Assembly (NCBI RefSeq): GCF_007992115.1 | Contig: NZ_BJZQ01000002.1 | Span: 232,205 to 296,204 of the forward strand | Source: Aeromicrobium flavum | Lineage (GTDB): Bacteria > Actinomycetota > Actinomycetes > Propionibacteriales > Nocardioidaceae | DNA length: 64,000 nucleotides | Reading direction: 5' to 3' | Part shown: in pieces, positions 41,483-49,220 of the stretch | How the letters are laid out: each line of letters starts with the position of its first letter | Position numbering within the stretch: position 1 is the first letter of the stretch | Made by a program: the position numbers and the translations under genes | Notes under the pieces: model-generated | Told to the model about the DNA's origin: nothing | Databases searched by the model: none | The model's input: only the letters and a program-made list of their open reading frames with translations

Positions 41483-41539
41483 GTGACAGCGGTGTGACGT
41501 GGTTCGCATTCTCGGCCATGCTCGTCACAGCCACGTGAC
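41483..41539. promoter_or_regulatory. Two candidate GlnR half-box pairs
   Basis: GTGAC at 41483 and 41494, and GTCAC at 41524 with GTGAC at 41535, form two pairs each separated by 6 nt (11-bp period), the GTnAC-n6 spacing of GlnR boxes. The second pair ends 6 bp before a TATGGT -10 box at 41546-41551. They lie between the thioredoxin-like gene and glnR. Binding by GlnR itself is inference. Confidence 0.45.
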
Positions 41540-41622
41540 ATGAAGTATGGTCGACGCAGCAATGAGGCTTCGATGAACCGCCAGGTCCGTCGGAGCCTCG
41601 ACGTGTATAGGAGGCCGGTCAC

Positions 41623-42378
41623 GTGTCCCACCTGCTGCTGCTGACGAAGAGCAACCAGTCCTCGGTCGAGGTGCTGCCGTCGCTCGCGCTGCTCCCCCAC
41701 CACGTCAAGATCCTGCCCGCGGAGGCGAGCGCCCTCATCGATGCGCCGCCGTGCGACGCGGTCCTGGTCGACGGGCGGCACGACCTCGCGCAGGTGCGCA
41801 GCCTGACCCGCGTGATCCGCACGACCGGCATCGAGTGCCCGCTCATCCTGATCCTCACCGAGGGCGGACTCACCGTCGCCGCCGCCGACTGGGGCATGGA
41901 CGACGTCATCCTCACCACCGCCGGCCCCGCCGAGCTCGAGGCGCGCCTGCGCCTGGGCATCGGCCGCGCCGCCGCCGACGGCGACAAGACCGACGACGAC
42001 AGCCACATCATCAGCGCCAGCGGCCTCGTGGTCGACGACGTCACCTACACGGCCAAGCTCGACGGCCGCGTCCTGGACCTGACGTTCAAGGAGTTCGAGC
42101 TCCTCAAGTTCCTCGCCCAGCACCCGGGCCGCGTCTTCACCCGCCAGCAGCTGCTGCAGGAGGTGTGGGGCTACGACTACTTCGGCGGCACCCGCACCGT
42201 CGACGTCCACGTCCGGCGCCTGCGCGCCAAGCTCGGTCCCGAGAACGAGACGCTCATCGGCACCGTGCGCAACGTGGGCTACCGCTTCGTGTCGCGTCGC
42301 GAGCCCGCCGAGCGCGCCGCCGACCGCGCTGCCGAACGCCAGGACGAGGCGCGCCAGCAGGTCTCCGGCCGCGCCTGA
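41623..42378 (+). CDS. glnR: GlnR, OmpR-type orphan nitrogen regulator
   Basis: A 251-residue regulator beginning [20 protein letters not shown], the GlnR N-terminus. Its receiver is atypical: the acidic pocket is reduced and only Asp50 (VLVDGR) is retained, as in Streptomyces and Mycobacterium GlnR, which act without phosphorylation. The winged helix covers about 145-228 ([22 protein letters not shown] … [12 protein letters not shown]). GlnR controls glutamine synthetase, ammonium transport and nitrate genes. The sulfur cluster plus glnR order equals Rv0814c-Rv0818. The GTG start has AGGAGG upstream. Confidence 0.9.
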   Translation: MSHLLLLTKSNQSSVEVLPSLALLPHHVKILPAEASALIDAPPCDAVLVDGRHDLAQVRSLTRVIRTTGIECPLILILTEGGLTVAAADWGMDDVILTTAGPAELEARLRLGIGRAAADGDKTDDDSHIISASGLVVDDVTYTAKLDGRVLDLTFKEFELLKFLAQHPGRVFTRQQLLQEVWGYDYFGGTRTVDVHVRRLRAKLGPENETLIGTVRNVGYRFVSRREPAERAADRAAERQDEARQQVSGRA

Positions 42379-42397
42379 CTCCGCCTCCGGCGGACGC

Positions 42398-42464
42398 GAT
42401 GTGTCGCCGTATCCACCGAGATCGCGTGGTTTCGGCCCATCACAGGTGGACAGCGCCACAGATC
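42398..42464. repeat. Imperfect palindrome between glnR and the HAD gene
   Basis: Arms at 42398-42417 and 42445-42464 match at 15 of 20 positions (TCCACC with GGTGGA at the loop side). An alternative fold pairs ACGCGAT (42394-42400) with ATCGCGT (42421-42427) perfectly. It lies between converging genes and may terminate both. Confidence 0.45.
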
Positions 42465-42486
42465 TCGTCCCGCGAACGCGGGAGGG

Positions 42487-43245
42487 TCAGCCCAGGGTCG
42501 GGACGAGCCGCTCGAGGTACGCCACGGTGTCCTCCCAGCCCTCGACCGCGTGGCAGTCGACGCCCAGGGCCAGCACCGGGTAGTCGTTGCCGTCCGGGTC
42601 GAGCCGGTCGCCGACGAACAGCATGTCGTCGAGGCTGATCCCGGTGGCGTCGGCCAGCTGCTTCATCCCGTAGGCCTTGTCGATGCCGCGGTGGGTGATG
42701 TCGACCGAGGTCGAGCCGCCGGACCGCACCTCCAGGTCGGGCAGCTGCGCGGCGACCGCGTCGCGCAGGGTGCTCTTCTTCGAGCTGTCCGGGTCCCAGG
42801 CCATCTTCGCGTCGATCGGCGCCTGCTGGCCGAGAGCCGAGAAGGTGATCTGCGAGCCGCGGTCCTCGAGGATGTCGCCCCACGGCTCCGCCTCCCACAG
42901 TCCGAGCCGCTTGGCCTCGGACTCCACCGCCGCCAGGGCGCGGTCGCGCTCGTCCTGCGTCAGCGCGTGAGCGTAGACCGTGACGATCTCGCCGCCGCGC
43001 AGCCGGTAGTACTGCGTGCCGCACGTGGGCAGCAGGTGGATGCGCTCGAGGACCTCGTCCGGCGCCGCGGGCAGCTGCTCGACGACCTGCTTGCGGAACT
43101 GCTCCAGCTGGCCGCCCGAGATGATCGCCACCTCGACGCGCTCCGCGAGCCGCACGAGCAGGTCGCCGATCGGTTCGGGAATCGCGCACTTGGACGGCGC
43201 GAGGGTGTCATCGAGATCGAAGGCGACAAGCTGGGGTCCGGGCAC
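42487..43245 (-). CDS. HAD-IIB phosphatase resembling phosphomannomutase (PMM2 type)
   Basis: A 252-residue HAD protein. The nucleophile motif is AFDLDDTLAPSK (Asp10, Asp12). The later motifs GGSTSVDITHRGIDKAYGM and FVGDRLDPDGNDYPVL resemble the GxDK and GDxxxxGGNDY motifs of eukaryotic-type phosphomannomutases, as does the length. It sits head to head with manA and one gene from manC, so conversion of mannose-6-P to mannose-1-P is the likely role. A sugar-phosphate phosphatase is the alternative. The GTG at 43245 is preferred because TAGACT lies 7 nt upstream. Confidence 0.75.
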   Translation of the reverse strand: MPGPQLVAFDLDDTLAPSKCAIPEPIGDLLVRLAERVEVAIISGGQLEQFRKQVVEQLPAAPDEVLERIHLLPTCGTQYYRLRGGEIVTVYAHALTQDERDRALAAVESEAKRLGLWEAEPWGDILEDRGSQITFSALGQQAPIDAKMAWDPDSSKKSTLRDAVAAQLPDLEVRSGGSTSVDITHRGIDKAYGMKQLADATGISLDDMLFVGDRLDPDGNDYPVLALGVDCHAVEGWEDTVAYLERLVPTLG

Positions 43246-43268
43246 CCGAGGGAGTCTACTGTTGCTCC

Positions 43269-44480
43269 ATGCGTCGTCTCCACAACATGACCCAGGCATA
43301 CGACTGGGGCTCGACCAGCGACATCCCGCGATTCCTGGGACGCACGGGCTCGGGCGAGCCGGTCGCGGAGATGTGGCTCGGCACCCACCCGCTCGCGCCC
43401 TCGCAGGTCGAGACGTCCGAGGGACTGCGCCCGCTCTCGGACGTGGCCGGCGAGATCCCCTTCATGCTCAAGATCCTCGCGGCGGAGCAGCCGCTGTCGA
43501 TCCAGGTGCACCCCAGCGCCGCCGAGGCCCGCGAGGGCTTCGACCGCGAGGAGGCCGCCGGCGTGCCCCTCGACGCGCCCACCCGGGTGTTCAAGGACCG
43601 CAACCACAAGCCCGAGATGGTCTACGCGCTGAGCACGTTCGACACGCTCGTCGGCTTCCGGCCAACCGCCGAGATCCTGCGCGTGTTCTCGCAGCTGGAC
43701 TCCCCCACGATCAACGCCGCCTCGGCCACCCTGCGCGCCAAGACCGGCTTCAAGGGGATCGTGCGCGTGCTCGAGAACCTGCTCATCGCCCCGCCCCCGG
43801 CGGCCGAGATCGCCCAGCTGGTCATCCAGTGCAAGGCCCTCGTGCACGACGGCGTCGACATCAAGCGCGCGTACAGCACCGCCGCGATGATCGCCCGCCA
43901 CCATCCCGACGATGTCGGCATCGTGGTGTCCCTGCTGCTGAACCGCTTCACCCTCCAGCCGGGCGAGGCGATGTTCCTGGGCACCGGCGTCATCCACGCC
44001 CACCTCTCGGGCCTGTGCCTCGAGGCGATGGCCAACTCCGACAACGTGCTGCGCGCCGGACTCACCCGCAAGGCGCTCGATCCCGAGGGCCTGATCCGCT
44101 GTCTCGAGGCGGGCATGTCCCGCGTCGCGCGGGTCGAGCCGGGGTACCCGTCGTTCTCGACCGAGGTCTACCACCCGGCGGTCGAGGAGTTCGCGCTCGC
44201 CGTCACGCAGGTCTCGCCCGCCGACCCCGACGGGGTGGCCCTCATCGCGGCCGAGCACTCGATCGTGATGTGCATCGGCGGTGGCGTGCAGGTGCTCAAC
44301 GCCAGCGGCGAGAAGATCACCCTGAGCCGCGGCGAGACGATCTACACCGATGCCGCGGACGGCGAGCTGACGGCCGTGGGCACGGGCGAGGTCGCGCAGA
44401 TCTACCTGCCCGGGCCCAACACGCCGGACTCCGAGCTCAAGGACCTCGTCGGCCACCGGCCGGTCCGCGCCATCCCCTGA
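43269..44480 (+). CDS. manA: Mannose-6-phosphate isomerase, class I
   Basis: A 403-residue zinc enzyme interconverting fructose-6-phosphate and mannose-6-phosphate. The metal-site motif SIQVHPSAAEAREGFDRE (about residues 78-95) and the later FLGTGVIHAHLSGLCLEAMANSDN with RAGLT are class I signatures. It feeds GDP-mannose synthesis with the HAD protein and manC. TACTGT (43257-43262) ends 6 nt before the ATG, so the mRNA is leaderless. This box overlaps the -10 box of the divergent HAD gene. Confidence 0.93.
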   Translation: MRRLHNMTQAYDWGSTSDIPRFLGRTGSGEPVAEMWLGTHPLAPSQVETSEGLRPLSDVAGEIPFMLKILAAEQPLSIQVHPSAAEAREGFDREEAAGVPLDAPTRVFKDRNHKPEMVYALSTFDTLVGFRPTAEILRVFSQLDSPTINAASATLRAKTGFKGIVRVLENLLIAPPPAAEIAQLVIQCKALVHDGVDIKRAYSTAAMIARHHPDDVGIVVSLLLNRFTLQPGEAMFLGTGVIHAHLSGLCLEAMANSDNVLRAGLTRKALDPEGLIRCLEAGMSRVARVEPGYPSFSTEVYHPAVEEFALAVTQVSPADPDGVALIAAEHSIVMCIGGGVQVLNASGEKITLSRGETIYTDAADGELTAVGTGEVAQIYLPGPNTPDSELKDLVGHRPVRAIP

Positions 44481-44486
44481 CCCGCG

Positions 44487-45548
44487 TCAGAGCAGGTCGT
44501 CGCGTCCGGCGTCCTTGAGCCGGGCGACGACGTCCTTGACGCGCTGCGACTGCGCCAGGTCGAGCACGAGGATCGCGTCGTCGGTCTGGACGACGGCGAC
44601 GTTGCGCAGGCCCAGCACCGCGACCTGCACGCCCTCGCCGCCGCGAGCGACGCCGTCGGCGTCCACCCACAGCACGTCGGGCGAGGACCCCAGCGGCGCG
44701 ATCGAGGCGAAGTCGCCCAGGTCGTCCCAGCCGAACGTGGCCGGCACGACCGCCATCCCGCCCTCGGCGGCGACCGGCTCGGCCACCGCGTGGTCGATCG
44801 CGATCTTGGTGAGGGTCGGCCAGGTGCGACCCAGCTCGGCCACGAAGGCCGGAGTGCCCCACGTCGCGGCGATCTCGCGCAGCCCGGCGGCGAGCTCGGG
44901 CTGGAAGCGGGCGAGGGAGTCGAGCAGGACCGAGGCACGCGCGACGAACATGCCCGCGTTCCAGACGTGGTCGTCCGAGGCGAGGTAGCCGCGGGCGGTG
45001 TCCGCGTCGGGCTTCTCGACGAAGCTGCGCACCGCCCGGGCCGAGGCGAAGCCGTCGAGCGGCGCGCCGGAGGCGATGTAGCCGAAGGCCGTGGACGGCT
45101 CGGTCGGCTCGATGCCGATCGTCACGATGTACCCGTCCTCGGCGACGACGATCGCCTCGCGCACGGCCTCGACGAACCGCTCGGGATCGGGGATGCGGTG
45201 GTCGGCAGCGAACGACCCCACCACGGCGTCGGGGTCGGAGCGCTCGATGATCGCCGCGGCCAGCCCGATGGCGGGCATCGAGTCGCGCGGGGAGGGCTCG
45301 AGCAGCAGGTTGACCAGCTCGGGCAGCTGTTCGGCGATGGCGCTACCGTGGGCCGCCCCGGACACCACGTGGATGCGCTCGGCGCCGGTCAGCGGGAGCA
45401 TGCGGTCCCACGTCTGCTGGATCAGCGTGCGGCCGGTCCCCTCGAGGTCGAGCAGGAACTTCGGCCGCGCGCGCCGCGACAGCGGCCAGAGGCGGGTTCC
45501 GGCACCGCCGGCCGGGATGATCACGTGGAAGGAGGACACGGCGGTCAC
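44487..45548 (-). CDS. manC: Mannose-1-phosphate guanylyltransferase
   Basis: A 353-residue nucleotidyltransferase. The GTP-binding motif is VIIPAGGAGTRLWPLSRRARPK near the N-terminus, and the family motif FVEKPD lies in the middle, followed by WNAGMFVARA. It makes GDP-mannose for cell-wall glycans, lipomannan-type glycolipids and protein mannosylation. It lacks the C-terminal isomerase domain of bifunctional ManC; isomerase is supplied by manA, whose stop lies 6 bp away in converging orientation. The GTG at 45548 places the motif 9 residues in; earlier starts add a basic stretch. Confidence 0.9.
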   Translation of the reverse strand: MTAVSSFHVIIPAGGAGTRLWPLSRRARPKFLLDLEGTGRTLIQQTWDRMLPLTGAERIHVVSGAAHGSAIAEQLPELVNLLLEPSPRDSMPAIGLAAAIIERSDPDAVVGSFAADHRIPDPERFVEAVREAIVVAEDGYIVTIGIEPTEPSTAFGYIASGAPLDGFASARAVRSFVEKPDADTARGYLASDDHVWNAGMFVARASVLLDSLARFQPELAAGLREIAATWGTPAFVAELGRTWPTLTKIAIDHAVAEPVAAEGGMAVVPATFGWDDLGDFASIAPLGSSPDVLWVDADGVARGGEGVQVAVLGLRNVAVVQTDDAILVLDLAQSQRVKDVVARLKDAGRDDLL

Positions 45549-45612
45549 TGTAGTGGTCCGGCGCAGGCGGCGGAATCGGTCGCCGTCGCCGTTCACCGCC
45601 ATACTGGGTGCC

Positions 45613-47040
45613 GTGTCCCGCCTGACCGCACGTGAGCTGATCGACCTCGTCCTCGACCCCGGATCGTGGGAGTCGTGGGACGAGCCCGTCGACCACGACG
45701 TCCACCCCGAGCCCTACCGCACCGACCTCCAGGCGGCGGCCGAGCGGGCCGGCACCGACGAGTCGGTCATCACCGGCCGGGCGCTCATGCGCGGCCGCCC
45801 GGTCGCCGTGCTCGTGAACGAGTTCCGCTTCCTGGCCGGGTCGATCGGGCAGGTGGCCGCCGAGCGGATCGTGAACGCCGTCCGCCGCGCCACCGCCGAG
45901 GGCATCCCGGTGCTGGCCACCACCGCCTCCGGCGGCACCCGCATGCAGGAGGGCACGCCCGCGTTCGTCCGCATGGTCGACATCTCGCGGGCCCTGATGG
46001 ACCACAAGGCCGCCGGCCTGCCGTACCTGGTCTACCTGAGGCACCCCACCACCGGCGGCGTGTTCGCGTCGTGGGGGTCGCTGGGCCACGTCACGATCGC
46101 CGAGCCCGGCGCCCTGATCGGCTTCCTCGGGCCCAAGGTCTACGAGCTGCTCAACGGCACGCCGTTCCCGCCCGGCATCCAGACCTCCGACAACCTGGCC
46201 AACCGGGGCATCATCGACGCCGTCGTGATGCCTGAGGAGCTGCCGTCGATGGTCGACACGGCCCTGTCGATCCTCATCGACCCGCCCGCCGCGTCCACCC
46301 GCTCGCGGCGCCCGGCGGCCACCGATCGCCGCCACGACACGTGGGACTCGGTGCTGCTCACCCGCACCCCCGACCGCCCCGGCGTCCGTGAGGTGCTGCG
46401 ATGGGGCTCCGACGTGATCATCCGCCTCCAGGGCACCGAGCGCGGCGAGCGCGACGCCGCGATGATCGTCGCGCTGGCGCGGATCGACGGCGAGCCCTGC
46501 GTCGTCATCGGCCAGGACCGCACGACCCAGAGCCGGATCAAGCCGATGGGCCCGGCCGCGCTGCGCGAGGCCCGCCGCGGCATGAAGCTCGCCAACGAGC
46601 TGGGCCTGCCCCTGGTCTCGTTCATCGACACCCCCGGCGCCGAGCTCTCGCCCGAGGCCGAGCAGGGCGCGATCGCCGGCGAGATCGCCCGCTGCATCAG
46701 CACGATGTCGACGATGCGCGTGCCCTCGGTGTCGGTGCTGCTGGGCCAGGGCTGCGGGGGCGGCGCGCTCGCCCTGCTGCCCGCGGCGCGCACCATCGCG
46801 GCCGAGAACTCCTGGCTCTCGCCCCTGCCGCCCGAGGGTGCCAGCGCCATCGTCTTCGGCGACGTCGACCACGCCGCCCAGCTGGCCGCCGAGCAGCGGA
46901 TCAGCGCCTTCGACCTGTACGAGTCCGGTGCGGTGCACCACCTCGTGGCCGAGCCGGACGACGACGATCCCGAGTCGTTCGCCCGGGCCATCGCCGCCGA
47001 GGTGGGCCACCACCTGCGTGAGCTGCGAGGTGAGGCATGA
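45613..47040 (+). CDS. Acyl-CoA carboxylase carboxyltransferase (fused beta/alpha halves, AccD type)
   Basis: A 475-residue crotonase-fold carboxyltransferase. The N-terminal half (about 40-220) has GGTRMQEGTPAFVRM and TTGGVFASWGSLGHV. The C-terminal half (about 235-470) has FIDTPGAELSPEAEQGAIAGEIA and LLGQGCGGGALALLPA. Both oxyanion-forming glycine regions are intact. It transfers carboxyl from biotin to acetyl- or acyl-CoA and needs a biotin-carrying AccA-type partner encoded elsewhere. The size resembles AccD3 of mycobacteria. TACTGG (45602-45607) lies 5 nt before the GTG. mshD overlaps the stop by 4 bp. Confidence 0.85.
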   Translation: MSRLTARELIDLVLDPGSWESWDEPVDHDVHPEPYRTDLQAAAERAGTDESVITGRALMRGRPVAVLVNEFRFLAGSIGQVAAERIVNAVRRATAEGIPVLATTASGGTRMQEGTPAFVRMVDISRALMDHKAAGLPYLVYLRHPTTGGVFASWGSLGHVTIAEPGALIGFLGPKVYELLNGTPFPPGIQTSDNLANRGIIDAVVMPEELPSMVDTALSILIDPPAASTRSRRPAATDRRHDTWDSVLLTRTPDRPGVREVLRWGSDVIIRLQGTERGERDAAMIVALARIDGEPCVVIGQDRTTQSRIKPMGPAALREARRGMKLANELGLPLVSFIDTPGAELSPEAEQGAIAGEIARCISTMSTMRVPSVSVLLGQGCGGGALALLPAARTIAAENSWLSPLPPEGASAIVFGDVDHAAQLAAEQRISAFDLYESGAVHHLVAEPDDDDPESFARAIAAEVGHHLRELRGEA

Positions 47041-47828
47041 GCCTGTTCGACCTGGCCGAGGCCGCCCTGGAGGCCGACGGGGTCGCCCCGTTCAACGAGG
47101 CCACCACCCTGGCCGTGCGTGACGGTGACCCGCTGCGCCTCGAGCGGTACGACGAGGTCGTCGGAGCGGTCGCCGTCGGCGACGCCCCGGTCGAGTTCGT
47201 CGTCCACCCGCGGTACCGGCGCCAGGGGCGCGGTCGCGCGCTCGTGGACGACCTCGTCAGCCGCGGCGAGACGCGGTTCTGGGCGCACGGCGACCTGCCG
47301 GGGGCCCGGGCCCTCGCGGCGGCGGCCGGGCTGCACCCCGCTCGCACCCTGCTCGTGCTGGCCACCACCGACCGGTCCGTCCCCGAGGTCCCGACGCCGG
47401 ACGGTGCGGTGCTGCGCTCCTTCCACGAGGACGACGCGGACGCCGTCGTGGCCGTGAACGCCCGTGCCTTCGCCTCGCACCCGGAGCAGGGGGCGATGGA
47501 CCGCGCCGACTTCGACCGGCGGCGGTCACAGGACTGGTTCGACCCGGCCGGGCTCTTCGTCGCCGAGCGCGACGGCGACGTCGTCGGATTCCACTGGACC
47601 AAGGTCGAGGACGGGGTGGGCGAGGTCTACGTCGTCGGGGTCGACCCCGCGGCGCACGGCGGCGGCTTGGGCAAGGCCCTCACCGCCGTCGGCCTGCGTC
47701 ACCTCTGGGACCGCGGCGTCTCCGAGATCGACCTCTACGTCGAGGGTGACAACGATCCTGCGCTCGCGGTGTACCGCGGGCTCGGGTTCGCCGAGAAGGC
47801 TCGCGACGTCCTCTACGCCGCGGACTGA
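47037..47828 (+). CDS. mshD: Mycothiol synthase
   Basis: A 263-residue protein of two GNAT domains. The N-terminal domain is diverged. The C-terminal one keeps the acetyl-CoA site (VVGVDPAAHGGGLGKALTAVGL) and the MshD pattern FHWTKVEDGVGEVYVVGVDP … IDLYVEGDNDPALAVYRGLGF. It acetylates Cys-GlcN-Ins in the last step of mycothiol synthesis, so the organism uses mycothiol and is actinobacterial. It is shorter than the usual 290-320 residues because the N-terminal domain is trimmed. It is translationally coupled to the carboxyltransferase gene. Confidence 0.9.
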   Translation: MSLFDLAEAALEADGVAPFNEATTLAVRDGDPLRLERYDEVVGAVAVGDAPVEFVVHPRYRRQGRGRALVDDLVSRGETRFWAHGDLPGARALAAAAGLHPARTLLVLATTDRSVPEVPTPDGAVLRSFHEDDADAVVAVNARAFASHPEQGAMDRADFDRRRSQDWFDPAGLFVAERDGDVVGFHWTKVEDGVGEVYVVGVDPAAHGGGLGKALTAVGLRHLWDRGVSEIDLYVEGDNDPALAVYRGLGFAEKARDVLYAAD

Positions 47829-47829
47829 G

Positions 47830-48861
47830 TCAGACCAGCCCGCGCTGCAGCTCGGAGGCCAGTCGGCGCACCGCGGCCGGGGCAGCCGTGCCGTAGCCGA
47901 CCATGTTCGCGAAGCCGTGGATCAGCCGGTCCTCGCGCACCGCGGTGACCCGCACCCCTGCCTCGCGGAGCGCCTGCGCGTAGGCCTCGCCCTCGTCGCG
48001 CAACGGGTCGAAGCCGGCCGTGACGACGTGAGCAGGTGGGAGGTCGTGGAGGTCGCCCCTGATCGGGGAGATCCGCGGGTCGGAGCGGTCCTCCCCGCGG
48101 ACGAGGTAGGCGTCGGTGAACTCGTCCATCAGGCTCTCGGTGAGGAAGAACCCCTCCGAGAGCTCGCGGCGGCTCTGCGTGACCGTCGTGAAGTCGATGA
48201 CCGGGTAGACCAGCAGCTGGAACCTCGGCACCGGGCCGCCGGTGCGCACCATCTCCTGGGCCACGACCGTGGCGAGGTTGCCCCCGGCGCTGTCGCCGCC
48301 CACCGCGATCCGACCCGGGTCGATCGCGAGGCCCGCGGCGTTCCGGTACACCCAGCTCCACGCCTCGACGCAGTCCTCGACCGCCGCCGGGAAGGGGTGC
48401 TCGGGGGCGAGCCGGTAGTCGACGGCCACGACGCGCACCATCGCGTGCTCGGCCAGGAAGCGGCACAGGGAGTCGTGGCTCTCGAGGTCGCCCAGCGTGA
48501 ACCCACCCCCGTGGAACCAGATCAGCGCCGGCGACGGTCCGCGCAGGTCGCGCGGAGTGTAGAACCGCAGGCGGATCGGACCGCCGACGCCGGCGATCTG
48601 GCGCTCGGTGACCGCGCCGATCGGCTGGTCGCCGCCGACCAGACGGTCGGCGCGCGTGAGATCGCGCCGTTGGCGGCTGATCGGGGTGGACGCCGGGTCG
48701 GGGTTCTCGAGGCGCATCAACGCCAGGAGGGCCTGCATGTCGGGGTGCAGCGTCAGCTCCTGGTGCCGGACGGGGGCGCCGAAGACGAGTCGCTTGACCG
48801 GCGGCGGCGCCGCTCCGACCGCAGCCACGGCGGCACGTCGGACCCGGGCGGAGACACTCAT
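47830..48861 (-). CDS. Alpha/beta-hydrolase, hormone-sensitive-lipase (Lip) family
   Basis: A 343-residue esterase/lipase. It has the oxyanion motif HGGGF (about residue 112), the nucleophile elbow GDSAGGN (about 184) and a C-terminal Asp and His in FDPLRDEGEAYA and IHGFANMVG. It belongs to the HSL-like LipH/LipI group common in actinobacteria. It probably hydrolyses short- to medium-chain esters. No signal peptide is evident; the first 20 residues are basic and mildly hydrophobic. It is monocistronic and converges on mshD. Confidence 0.88.
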   Translation of the reverse strand: MSVSARVRRAAVAAVGAAPPPVKRLVFGAPVRHQELTLHPDMQALLALMRLENPDPASTPISRQRRDLTRADRLVGGDQPIGAVTERQIAGVGGPIRLRFYTPRDLRGPSPALIWFHGGGFTLGDLESHDSLCRFLAEHAMVRVVAVDYRLAPEHPFPAAVEDCVEAWSWVYRNAAGLAIDPGRIAVGGDSAGGNLATVVAQEMVRTGGPVPRFQLLVYPVIDFTTVTQSRRELSEGFFLTESLMDEFTDAYLVRGEDRSDPRISPIRGDLHDLPPAHVVTAGFDPLRDEGEAYAQALREAGVRVTAVREDRLIHGFANMVGYGTAAPAAVRRLASELQRGLV

Positions 48862-48992
48862 GGCGCGAAGGTAGCAGCATCGCTCGTCACATGGGTCACG
48901 GCAGAAACACTCTTTCGCTAGCGGGATTCATCGCCATGTCGCATCATGGGAGGCACATCGCCACGTCTCGTACGTGAACGAGAGGAACACCG

Positions 48993-49181
48993 ATGAGCCA
49001 CGCGAAAGCTATCAAGTTCGACCCGACCGAGCCCCAGCCCGGCCTGGCCGCCCCCCTGGGAGAGACTCCCGTGGCGCGCCCCGGCTTCCGACACTCGATG
49101 TCGTGGCTGCTGATCCTGTCCGTCCCGCTGTGGGCCGCGATCCTCGGTGGCGGCTATGTCGTCGCCCGGGCGATCGGCTGA
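48993..49181 (+). CDS. Small single-helix membrane protein, function unknown
   Basis: A 62-residue protein with a soluble, proline-rich N-terminus (about 35 residues) and one membrane helix (MSWLLILSVPLWAAILGGGY), ending VVARAIG. An AGAGGAA ribosome site lies 5 nt before the ATG. I recognise no family. It lies upstream of ppk on the same strand, but the PHO-box-like repeat between them suggests separate promoters. Confidence 0.6.
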   Translation: MSHAKAIKFDPTEPQPGLAAPLGETPVARPGFRHSMSWLLILSVPLWAAILGGGYVVARAIG

Positions 49182-49183
49182 GT

Positions 49184-49201
49184 TCACGCACTCTTCACCT
49201 G
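49184..49201 (+). promoter_or_regulatory. Candidate PHO box upstream of ppk
   Basis: GTTCACG (49184-49190) and CTTCACC (49195-49201) are direct repeats 11 bp apart, close to the GTTCACC unit bound by PhoP in actinobacteria. The site ends 19 bp before the ppk ATG. Confidence 0.5.
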
Positions 49202-49220
49202 TCCGTGGCATCGTGAGTTC

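Noticed and set aside
41573..41644. A 23-codon frame overlapping the glnR start and ending CPTCCC, resembling a polycysteine regulatory frame
   Set aside because: The cysteines arise from the other reading frame of the conserved Leu-rich GlnR N-terminus (CTG repeats), and no ribosome site precedes its ATG. Chance is the simpler explanation.
48862..48992. The interval between the esterase and the small membrane protein, checked for an RNA gene or leader frame
   Set aside because: Only a ribosome site for the downstream gene and a short CGCTAGCG palindrome are visible; nothing supports a further feature.
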